From Pontibacter lucknowensis (GTDB taxonomy: Bacteria; Bacteroidota; Bacteroidia; Cytophagales; Hymenobacteraceae), in contig NZ_FTNM01000003.1 of the NCBI RefSeq assembly GCF_900156415.1, positions 62,001 to 126,000 of the forward strand: a stretch of DNA of 64,000 nt. Reading direction: 5' to 3'. A model generated the notes under the pieces. It did not search any database. It was given only the letters and a program-made list of their open reading frames with translations, and was not told the DNA's origin. The stretch's first letter is position 1. Every line of letters starts with the position of its first letter. The position numbers were made by a program, and so were the translations under genes. This document shows positions 33,328 through 39,677 of the stretch, piece by piece.

Positions 33328-33409
33328 GTCATTCTGAACTTCTGACAGCAACTTCAACAATAATTTCAGGCTATCCGCTAATCCAGATCTCTCCTTTCGT
33401 CGAGATGAT
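33328..33409. repeat. degenerate paired GTCAT...GAGATCT repeat
   Basis: Left arm GTCATTCTGAACTTCTGACA (diverged) at 33328; right arm CCAGATCTCTCCTTTCGTCG at 33383-33409 with GAGATGAT. Same family and layout as the inner arms at 12295-12377. No gene lies inside. Confidence 0.65.
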
Positions 33410-33430
33410 AACAAGCTCCCGCTACTCTCC

Positions 33431-34438
33431 CTACTTCTTAGCAACAGCCCCTGGTGGGCTATAGCGCTCTACCTTGTTGTTTTTTGGCTCCACAGACATC
33501 AGGTATTTATAGATGGCGCGCAGGTCCTCTTCTTTCATGCCGGCATACATGGCCCAGGGCATTATCGTGTTGAAGGCGTCGGGCTCCAGTTTTGCGGCAG
33601 TGGCCTCGGGTGCTTCATAGTTCTTAAAGCGTTGCACAAAGGCGTCTTCAGTCCAGTTGCCTATACCTGTCTGCTTATCAGGTGTGATGTTGAGAGAGCG
33701 CAGCACGGCTCCGTTCGGGAAATTGAATTCAAAACCACCCGCCAGGTACTTGCCTTCAATGGGAGCTCCTTTTTCCTGCGGCGTATGGCAGTCGGCACAG
33801 GCCGCGATGGAAAGCAGGTACTTGCCGCGCAGCACTTCGCTTGTTAAGCTGCGCTCATCCGTAGGCGTAGGACTGCCGGAGGGGATAGTACGTAGAATCA
33901 GGTTCATCGGGAAGTCCGGATCGCCCTTCGGCACCTTGTGTTTGATAGGATCAAGGGTGCGGATATACGAAATGATGGCGTACACATCATTGGTGCTCAT
34001 GCTGGCATAGGACTTATAGGGCATCACCGGGAAGAGCGGATCGCCGTTGCGGCTGACACCGGTCGTGATGGCGCGGTAGATCTCGCCGTCGGTCCAGTTG
34101 CCTATACCAGTTTCCTTGTCGGGTGTGATGTTGCGGGCATAGAACGTGCCGGGGAAGCCCATGGAGTGGTCAAATACATCACCTCCCTTGCCATAGGTGC
34201 CTTCAACGATCGGCCCGGAGAAGCGGGAGAAGTCGCGGGTCGAGTGGCAGTCGATGCAAACCGCCACATGATTGGCCAGGTATGCTCCCCGCTCCACCAT
34301 CTCCGGTGTTTTATCGATCGTGATGACCGGTGCCGCATCTACCTTCGGGAAGGTATAGCGCAGGTATACAATACCCGCTGCCGCCACCACTGCCAGCGCC
34401 ACAAGCAGTATACCGATGATTTTAAATGCTTTTTTCAT
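33431..34438 (-). CDS. membrane-anchored diheme cytochrome c
   Basis: The protein has 335 residues. An N-terminal membrane anchor (residues 5-27) is followed by two cytochrome c domains with CIDCH (61-65) and CADCH (214-218). Distal Met ligands are likely in PVMPYKSY and IMPWAMY. The internal repeats RNITPDKETGIGNWTDGEI and LNITPDKQTGIGNWTEDAF show domain duplication. This architecture is seen in electron-carrier subunits of alcohol/aldehyde dehydrogenases and in stand-alone periplasmic carriers. No dehydrogenase is adjacent, so the electron donor is unknown. Confidence 0.92.
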   Translation of the reverse strand: MKKAFKIIGILLVALAVVAAAGIVYLRYTFPKVDAAPVITIDKTPEMVERGAYLANHVAVCIDCHSTRDFSRFSGPIVEGTYGKGGDVFDHSMGFPGTFYARNITPDKETGIGNWTDGEIYRAITTGVSRNGDPLFPVMPYKSYASMSTNDVYAIISYIRTLDPIKHKVPKGDPDFPMNLILRTIPSGSPTPTDERSLTSEVLRGKYLLSIAACADCHTPQEKGAPIEGKYLAGGFEFNFPNGAVLRSLNITPDKQTGIGNWTEDAFVQRFKNYEAPEATAAKLEPDAFNTIMPWAMYAGMKEEDLRAIYKYLMSVEPKNNKVERYSPPGAVAKK

Positions 34439-34613
34439 AATCGTGAGAAGTATGAGGTTTAGAGATTAGGATCAGGTTAGACTATAAACCGTAATATTTT
34501 AAATAAATATTTTTATAATCAAGAGGTGATGTAGCTTTGATTATATATTTTTAGTGCATCGCTGTTTTCAGGAAGCAGAAGTGAAATATATTTGAGTAGA
34601 ATCCTGAACTATG

Positions 34614-34644
34614 TTGTTGTATTAAATGTATGTACATATATTTG
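34614..34644 (+). promoter_or_regulatory. promoter of marR-yceI unit
   Basis: TTG (34614-34616), 20 nt, then TATATTTG (34637-34644). The surrounding 40 nt (CTGAACTATGTT...ATTTGTA) closely match the second YceI promoter at 36686-36717. Confidence 0.65.
34625..34638. promoter_or_regulatory. candidate MarR operator 1
   Basis: AATGTATGTACATA, an imperfect palindrome lying between the -33 and -7 boxes, in the same register as AATGTATATACATT in the other YceI promoter. A regulator bound here should block RNA polymerase. Confidence 0.55.
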
Positions 34645-34670
34645 TAGGAGGGGTGATCTTGTCTGATTCT

Positions 34671-34942
34671 CTACATAGGGCCCCTACCCCAAGGATTTAC
34701 AGAATTTAAGGATTTACAGGATTAATTTATAGATACCCTCGCTCGCGTCCCGCGAGTGTGTGCTATTTAGCGGACTCCGGCCGCTTTGTGAGGTATAGGA
34801 TTCCCCAACTATCCCTCAAGTTTGAGCGAAGCGGTAACTTGCGGCATGGGTGGATAAGGAAGTTGAATCCGGCATATGCGAGAATCCTGTTAATCCGTGG
34901 GGGTAGGGGCCCTCTTTAATCCTGCAAATCTTGATTCAGATA
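34671..34942. repeat. composite inverted-repeat block upstream of marR
   Basis: The left arm 34671-34724 (CTACATAGGG...ACCCCAAGGATTTACAG...) and right arm 34882-34942 (GAATCCTGTTAATCC...GGGGGTAGGGGCCC...) are inverted members of the AATCCTGTAAATCC family. Between them lie two small hairpins, CTCGCG-TCC-CGCGAG (34742-34756) and AGCGG...CCGCT (34769-34785), plus an A/C-rich module also seen near 37.57 kb. Confidence 0.75.
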
Positions 34943-34987
34943 ATTTTCAGGAGGAGCAGGTTAATACCAACAACGAAACAACAGAAA

Positions 34988-35437
34988 ATGAAAATAGAAG
35001 AAGAAATTAAGCAGTCGGTATTCAGGAGCCCGCACCAGAAGGCCTATATCAACCTGGTGTATACCGCCGGGTGGGTGGAGCAGCAGCAGAGTGGGCAGTT
35101 CAAGCCATTTGGCGTAAGTTTGCCGCAGTACAATATTTTGCGTATCCTGCGTGGACAATACCCGAAGCCCGCTACCGTTAGCATGCTGATCGAACGGATG
35201 CTCGACAAGACTTCCAACGCTTCCCGCATCGTGGATAAGCTGGTTGCCAAAGAGTTGGTGACCCGCCAGCAGTGCCCGAACGACCGGCGTACCGTAGATG
35301 TGCTGATCACCGACAAAGGCCTGGACTTGCTCAGGCAGATGGACGAGCTGGAAGGAGGAAAGGGAACAGGCATTACCAACCTCTCAGATGAAGAGGCGCT
35401 GCAACTAAGCAAACTGCTGGATAAAGTAAGAAGCTGA
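34988..35437 (+). CDS. MarR-family transcriptional regulator
   Basis: The protein has 149 residues from ATG 34988 (MKIEEEIKQSVF); a longer frame from 34931 would translate repeat DNA. The winged-helix core is clear: SLPQYNILRIL, ATVSMLIERMLDKTSNASRIVDKLVAKELV (recognition helix) and the wing RQQCPNDRRTVDVLITDKG. MarR dimers bind palindromic operators and respond to small ligands. The first YceI gene follows 119 bp downstream. Matching palindromes sit in both its own promoter and that of the second YceI gene, so autoregulation and control of both YceI genes is inferred. Confidence 0.9.
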   Translation: MKIEEEIKQSVFRSPHQKAYINLVYTAGWVEQQQSGQFKPFGVSLPQYNILRILRGQYPKPATVSMLIERMLDKTSNASRIVDKLVAKELVTRQQCPNDRRTVDVLITDKGLDLLRQMDELEGGKGTGITNLSDEEALQLSKLLDKVRS

Positions 35438-35440
35438 AAT

Positions 35441-35469
35441 CCCCTCCTTGGAGGGGCTAGGGGTGGGTT
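35441..35469 (+). repeat. GGGG-type dispersed repeat after marR
   Basis: CCCCTCCTTGGAGGGGCTAG followed by GGGTGGGTT, directly after the MarR stop codon. It forms a CCCCTCC/GGAGGGG hairpin and continues with the ATCGTGCAC module shared with other copies. Confidence 0.75.
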
Positions 35470-35556
35470 AATCGTGCACCCAACAATTATCAACTCGATC
35501 ATTAAACCATTTTAAAAATAAAACATCCAACCACTTAAAAATCAATAAATCAACAC

Positions 35557-36216
35557 ATGAAAAAGACCGCTATTCTGGCATCATTCGCAGCTGCGCTGAT
35601 GCTATCTGCCTTCACCGGCACCTCCCACACCGATCTGAATGCAACAGAAGTGGCTGCTCCTGCCAAAGGACGAACTTTTGCTGTTGAGACGAGCGCCAGC
35701 GAAGTAAACTGGAACGCCAAAAAAGTGACAGGCGAGCATTATGGCAAGATCTCTCTGAAAAGTGGTCAGCTGCAGGTAGATAAGAACCGCGTGACCGGTG
35801 GCACCTTTGAATTTGACATGAGTTCGATCACAGTGGAAGACATCAAGGATGCCGGTATGAACGGTAAATTAGTAGGTCACCTCAAGTCGGATGATTTCTT
35901 CGGTGTAGACAAGCACCCAGGCGCTACTTTTGTGATCACTGAAACTACCCCAATCGCAAAAGCCGCCGCTGGCCAGCCGAATTACAACGTAAAAGGCAAC
36001 CTGACCATCAAAGGCATCACCAACCCGGTTAGCTTCCCTGCCACCATCACCGTGAAAGACGGCGTAGCCACTGCCAAAGCTGATGTGACGGTGGACCGCA
36101 CTAAATACGACATCCGCTACCGCTCCAGCAATTTCTTCGAGAACCTGGGTGACAAAGCGATCTATGATGAGTTTACTGTGAGTTTCAATGTAAAGGCAAA
36201 GCAGACGAATAGTTAA
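35557..36216 (+). CDS. YceI-family periplasmic protein
   Basis: This 219-residue protein has a signal peptide (MKKTAILASFAAALMLSAFTGT). The YceI beta-barrel features include AVETSASEVNWNAKKVTGEH, VGHLKSDDFFGVDKHPGATF, YNVKGNLTIKGITNPVSFPA and ATAKADVTVDRTKYDIRY. YceI proteins form a lipocalin-like barrel that binds polyisoprenoid lipids such as quinones. A close paralogue lies 545 bp downstream. Here the position of the paralogue's lipobox Cys is Phe (SAF versus TAC), so this copy should be soluble in the periplasm. Confidence 0.92.
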   Translation: MKKTAILASFAAALMLSAFTGTSHTDLNATEVAAPAKGRTFAVETSASEVNWNAKKVTGEHYGKISLKSGQLQVDKNRVTGGTFEFDMSSITVEDIKDAGMNGKLVGHLKSDDFFGVDKHPGATFVITETTPIAKAAAGQPNYNVKGNLTIKGITNPVSFPATITVKDGVATAKADVTVDRTKYDIRYRSSNFFENLGDKAIYDEFTVSFNVKAKQTNS

Positions 36217-36239
36217 TAGGTATAACCTCAGGATTTAGC

Positions 36240-36272
36240 AAAGCTCTCCTCTGTGAAAGAGGAGAGCTTTTT
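36240..36272 (+). terminator. terminator of the first YceI gene
   Basis: AAAGCTCTCCTCT, loop GTGAA, AGAGGAGAGCTTT, then a T-run. This is a perfect 13-bp stem 24 nt after the stop codon. Confidence 0.92.
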
Positions 36273-36333
36273 TTGTATATGTGCTTATGCAGGTATAGCA
36301 ACCAGTATTGTTTTATAGCTTGCCCTGGCCGGG

Positions 36334-36430
36334 CGGGCCTCACTTTTTGTCTTGACACAAAAAGTAAGCAAAAAAGTCAAGACGATTTTAAACTCGCTGA
36401 CCGCTCAAACACAAAATCGTCAAGAGCGCA
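36334..36430 (+). repeat. structured dispersed element, copy 2
   Basis: Hairpin 1: ACTTTTTGT (36342-36350) with ACAAAAAGT (36357-36365). Loop CTTGAC (36351-36356) is complementary to GTCAAG (36376-36381). Hairpin 2: ACGATTTT (36382-36389) with AAAATCGT (36413-36420). Compared with copy 1 the stems change in sequence but remain fully paired, while the hairpin-2 loop is conserved. Confidence 0.85.
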
Positions 36431-36545
36431 CTTGGCTCAGGTGATCTGTTTTATAGCTGGAAGGGCAAGTTAGTCTTGTTATACCTGCCAGCGGTGCGTG
36501 CTGTTACAGAACCTACAGCGCTTATACCTGTGAAGAGGCAGTAAT

Positions 36546-36666
36546 AGAAAAGTCCCCCTTCGAAGGGGGCAGGGGGATGACAATCGTTCCCAATTCCCCT
36601 CTGGGGGAAGGGAACCTCTTAAATCCTGTAAATTCCTAGGGCAGGGGTCCTATGTGCAGATTCAAA
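36546..36666 (+). repeat. G-rich block and AATCCTGTAAATTCC module, copy 2
   Basis: AGTCCCCCTTCGAAGGGGGC with AGGGGGATGACAATCGT (36546-36588), then an AATCCTGTAAATTCC/GGGGTCCTATGTG module to 36666. The order relative to the structured element is the same as at 14.6-15.0 kb. With the structured copy this fills most of the 36217-36760 gap. Confidence 0.8.
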
Positions 36667-36685
36667 CAAAATAATCTGAACTATG

Positions 36686-36717
36686 TTTGTACAATAAATG
36701 TATATACATTAAATTTG
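36686..36717 (+). promoter_or_regulatory. promoter of the second YceI gene
   Basis: TTTG (36686-36689), 20 nt, then TAAATTTG (36710-36717). Perfect match to the Bacteroidota consensus, 43 nt before the ATG at 36761. Confidence 0.8.
36697..36710. promoter_or_regulatory. candidate MarR operator 2
   Basis: AATGTATATACATT, a perfect 14-bp palindrome inside the -33/-7 spacer, matching the site in the marR promoter. Confidence 0.6.
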
Positions 36718-36760
36718 TAACTCAAATTCAGAAAACTATTATTATCTAAATTAGAATCAC

Positions 36761-37423
36761 ATGAAAAAGACAGCAATCCTTGCTTCTATGGCCGCAGCGC
36801 TTTTCTTTACTGCCTGCACCGACAGCAACACTGCAACTGAAAACACAACTGCCGTAACTACTGAAGCTACTGCTACAGCTGAAGGCGATGCGTATGCCGT
36901 AGATCCTGCTGCCAGCGAGCTGACCTGGAACGGTAAAAAAGTAGGTGGCGAGCACTCTGGTAACATCAGCCTGCAAGGCGGTGAACTGGTAGTAGCGGAC
37001 GACCAGGTAGTAGGTGGTGAGTTTACCATCGACATGGCCTCTATCACAAACACTGACATCGAAGATGCCAAGTACAACAGCGACCTGGTAGGTCACCTGA
37101 AGTCGGACGATTTCTTCGGTGTAGAGCAGCACCCGACTGCTAACTTCAAAATCAACCGCATCAGCCCGATTGCCGATGCTGCTGCCGGTCAGCCAAACTA
37201 TAACGTAGAAGGCGACCTGACTATCAAAGGTAAGACCAACCCGGTTAGCTTCCCGGCTACGATCAACGTTACGAACGGCACAGCCACTGCCAAAGCCGAT
37301 GTGATCGTTGACCGTGCAAAATACGACGTACGCTACGGTTCTAAGAGCTTCTTCGATGACCTGGGCGACAAAGTAATCGACGATAACTTCACGGTAAGCC
37401 TGGATCTTACGGCCAAGAAGTAA
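36761..37423 (+). CDS. YceI-family lipoprotein
   Basis: This 220-residue protein is closely related to the upstream YceI protein throughout (shared GHLKSDDFFGV, DAAAGQPNYNVEGDLTIKGK, NPVSFPATI). Its signal MKKTAILASMAAALFFTAC has a lipobox Cys19, so it should be lipid-anchored, in contrast to its soluble paralogue. The barrel is expected to bind an isoprenoid lipid. It has its own promoter with the palindromic operator and its own terminator, so it is a separate transcript in the same inferred MarR regulon. Confidence 0.92.
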   Translation: MKKTAILASMAAALFFTACTDSNTATENTTAVTTEATATAEGDAYAVDPAASELTWNGKKVGGEHSGNISLQGGELVVADDQVVGGEFTIDMASITNTDIEDAKYNSDLVGHLKSDDFFGVEQHPTANFKINRISPIADAAAGQPNYNVEGDLTIKGKTNPVSFPATINVTNGTATAKADVIVDRAKYDVRYGSKSFFDDLGDKVIDDNFTVSLDLTAKK

Positions 37424-37459
37424 TTGATATTACCTCCCCCAAGTAGGTAAACTCCTCCC

Positions 37460-37492
37460 AAGCCCTCCCCTGTTTTTAGGGGAGGGCTTTTT
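37460..37492 (+). terminator. terminator of the YceI lipoprotein gene
   Basis: AAGCCCTCCCCT, loop, AGGGGAGGGCTT then TTTG. This is a perfect 12-bp stem 36 nt after the stop. Confidence 0.92.
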
Positions 37493-37504
37493 GTTTTTAC
37501 TTTT

Positions 37505-37530
37505 GTCATCTCGACGATAGGAGAGATCTG
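37505..37530 (+). repeat. single arm of the GTCATCTCGA...GAGATCTG repeat
   Basis: GTCATCTCGACGATAGGAGA followed by GATCTG. Lone arm of the family seen in pairs at 12.3 and 33.3 kb. Confidence 0.75.
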
Positions 37531-37590
37531 AACCTTATAAGAAACAATAATACCGCAAGTTTCCGTTGCACTCAAACTTGTGGCATAAAA

Positions 37591-37646
37591 AGAAAGTCCT
37601 CCTTGGGGGTAGGGGGCCTCGACAGAGAAGGGGGCAGGGGGATGAC
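37591..37646 (+). repeat. G-rich repeat block, copy 3
   Basis: CCTTGGGGGTAGGGGGCCTC and GAAGGGGGCAGGGGGATGAC. Nearly identical to 38551-38615 (44 of 46 core positions by eye). Together with the palindrome and the single arm it fills the gap 37424-37758. Confidence 0.85.
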
Positions 37647-37677
37647 GCATTATTAGGATAGTACTTATGCACGATTC

Positions 37678-37697
37678 GGACAGGTCGCGACCTGTCC
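37678..37697. repeat. 20-bp perfect palindrome, copy 1
   Basis: GGACAGGTCGCGACCTGTCC, preceded by GCACGATTC. The second identical palindrome at 38521-38540 has its flanks inverted, so the pair brackets the lipoprotein gene. A diverged GGTCGCGACC core also occurs at 12.26 kb. Confidence 0.9.
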
Positions 37698-37758
37698 CTA
37701 CGATGAAACGGTAATTTGAAAATTGATTAACTTGCATGCAATTAAAACCCACCACACC

Positions 37759-38520
37759 ATGGCACCCAAAGCACTTTACGCTCTATTATTTCTATTCCTG
37801 ATCTCCATTACTTCCTGCCAGACTGAAAAACAGCCCGATGCGCAGCAGATCGTGGATCAGGCGATTGAGGCGCATGGTGGTGAGCGCTTTTTGAAGAGTG
37901 CGATCAGCTTTGAGTTCCGGGACAGGCAGTACCGGGCTTTGCGCGATGGTGGGGTATTTGTGTACAGCCGTACTTTTGCAGACTCCACCGGGCAGGAGGT
38001 GCGCGATGTGTGGCGTAACAGCGGCTTTACCCGCACGGTGAATGGTGCAGAGGTAGACCTTCCTGAAGAAAAACAGAAAGCCTATACCGCTTCCGTTAAC
38101 TCCGTGATTTACTTTGCCCTGCTGCCTTACGCCCTTAACGACGAGGCTGTGCAGAAAGAATACCTGGGCGAAAGCACCATCAAAGGCGAGCCTTACCACA
38201 AGGTGCGTGTCACCTTTGCCCAGGAAGGCGGTGGGGAAGGTTACCAGGATGTCTACATTTACTGGTTCCACCAACAGCGCCACACCATGGACTACCTGGC
38301 CTACTCTTTCCAGGAAAACGACGGCGGCACCCGCTTCCGCGAAGCCATCAACCCCCGCACCATCGGCGGCATCTTATTCCAGGATTATAACAACTATACC
38401 TTAAAAGACGAGACTATTCCGCTGGAAGCCTATGACCAGGCCTTCGAAGCAGGGCAAATGGAGAAAGTCTCTGAGATTGTGCTAGAGGAAATTGAGGTGA
38501 AAGAGATAGAAAGCCTGTAG
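37759..38520 (+). CDS. lipoprotein of the DUF6503/LolA-like type
   Basis: This 253-residue protein starts at ATG 37759 (MAPKALYALLFLF); upstream frame lies in repeat DNA. The lipobox SITSC gives a lipid anchor. AIEAHGGERFLKSAISFEFRD and the following extended strands resemble exported lipoprotein-binding or LolA-like folds annotated as DUF6503 in Bacteroidota. The assignment is by pattern and tentative. The gene is bracketed by identical palindromes and G-rich repeat blocks; the 3' palindrome begins at the base after the stop codon and may act as a transcript end. Confidence 0.65.
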   Translation: MAPKALYALLFLFLISITSCQTEKQPDAQQIVDQAIEAHGGERFLKSAISFEFRDRQYRALRDGGVFVYSRTFADSTGQEVRDVWRNSGFTRTVNGAEVDLPEEKQKAYTASVNSVIYFALLPYALNDEAVQKEYLGESTIKGEPYHKVRVTFAQEGGGEGYQDVYIYWFHQQRHTMDYLAYSFQENDGGTRFREAINPRTIGGILFQDYNNYTLKDETIPLEAYDQAFEAGQMEKVSEIVLEEIEVKEIESL

Positions 38521-38540
38521 GGACAGGTCGCGACCTGTCC
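38521..38540. repeat. 20-bp perfect palindrome, copy 2
   Basis: GGACAGGTCGCGACCTGTCC immediately after the lipoprotein stop codon, followed by AATCGTGCA. Confidence 0.9.
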
Positions 38541-38550
38541 AATCGTGCAA

Positions 38551-38615
38551 GGAGAGTCCCCCTTGGGGGTAGGGGCCCTCGACAAAGAAGGGGGCAGGGG
38601 GATGACATTCGTGCA
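38551..38615 (+). repeat. G-rich repeat block, copy 4
   Basis: CCTTGGGGGTAGGGGCCCTC and GAAGGGGGCAGGGGGATGAC, adjacent to palindrome copy 2, between convergent genes. Confidence 0.85.
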
Positions 38616-38621
38616 TCACAC

Positions 38622-39515
38622 TCACTCACCCATCAACAAAACCTTCCACGCCGCCAGCACCTGGTGGTCATCAAGCAGCTTTTTACCCAGTTTCTCAAGT
38701 TCTGCACGTAACTGCGCTTTATCATGCACGTACTTGCTCAAGGTATAGCTAACCAGCGGATCAGATTTAAATGCCTCCACTTCCTCAGCAGTAGGGATTA
38801 CTTCTGTATTTCCCAGGCGAGCCAGGTGGTTTCCAGTCAATAACTTACTGTTTCGAATAAAATCAGGTATCTGGTCCACCCCAACTCCTTTGTTACGCAC
38901 TGGCTTAGGAAGCTCGAATATGGAGTCACCGTTTGCTCGCAGGTAATAGTCACCACCCATACGTGCGACGGCATCCAGTTTATAAGGATCAATTTTGCCT
39001 TCTTCGTTCAGTATATTTTCATTTACATGAATCAGCAGCACCTCACAGATCACCAGGTTGCCAGCACCGCCATCCGGCCCGAGGCTGATCACCTCATTCA
39101 CCCGGCATTCCATGGCAACAGGCGCTTCCTTCACCCACGGGGCCTTCACCATCACCGATGGTTCCGGCGTCAGACCTGACTTGATAAACTCGTTAATGCC
39201 CTTGTCATACTCCGTGCTGGCTAGCGACATTTGCTCCACAATATCATAGTTGCAGATGTTGATTACCACCTCCCGGGTCGTCTCCACATTCTCCAGGGTA
39301 TGCTTGCTCGTATTGTCACGCACGCGGCGGGCAGGGGAGAAGACCACGATCGGCGGCTTGGCGCTGAACACATTAAAGAAACTGAAAGGGCTCAGGTTCA
39401 CATTTCCCTTCTCATCCACCGTGCTGGCAAAGGCGATCGGCCGCGGCGCAATCGCCCCCAGCAATAATGCGTGCACTTCCGCCGTTTTGGTTTCCTTCGG
39501 GTTTATCGTTTTCAT
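38622..39515 (-). CDS. flavin reductase family protein
   Basis: This 297-residue cytosolic protein starts at ATG 39513-39515 (MKTINPKETKTAEVH). The FMN-binding split barrel is indicated by APRPIAFASTVDEKGNVNLSPFSFFNVFS near the N-terminus and by VVINICNYDIVEQMSLAS, as in Flavin_Reduct proteins. A C-terminal helical extension (about residues 215-297) is common in the Bacteroidota form. It probably reduces or binds FMN with NAD(P)H; no partner oxygenase is adjacent. Confidence 0.88.
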   Translation of the reverse strand: MKTINPKETKTAEVHALLLGAIAPRPIAFASTVDEKGNVNLSPFSFFNVFSAKPPIVVFSPARRVRDNTSKHTLENVETTREVVINICNYDIVEQMSLASTEYDKGINEFIKSGLTPEPSVMVKAPWVKEAPVAMECRVNEVISLGPDGGAGNLVICEVLLIHVNENILNEEGKIDPYKLDAVARMGGDYYLRANGDSIFELPKPVRNKGVGVDQIPDFIRNSKLLTGNHLARLGNTEVIPTAEEVEAFKSDPLVSYTLSKYVHDKAQLRAELEKLGKKLLDDHQVLAAWKVLLMGE

Positions 39516-39677
39516 GGTGTAGCGGGTTATAATGGTGGGCTGCAAGTTAATAATAATAAGCCATTCTTAAATTTGAGCAGTTTACTAGGCTTTACTAAAA
39601 ACATTGCATTTTACTTCCTAAATTTGATCAAAATACGCAAGTTTGCAGATTGAACAATACGTTGATCAAACAAACTT

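Larger units (their letters stand above)
34439..34987. other. intergenic region with promoter and composite repeats
   Basis: The gap lies between the divergent cytochrome c and MarR genes. From left to right it holds an AT-rich stretch with a stray TATATTTG (34587-34594), the operator-bearing promoter at 34614-34644, and a composite inverted-repeat block (34671-34942). The MarR promoter is thus separated from its gene by repeat DNA. Confidence 0.6.
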
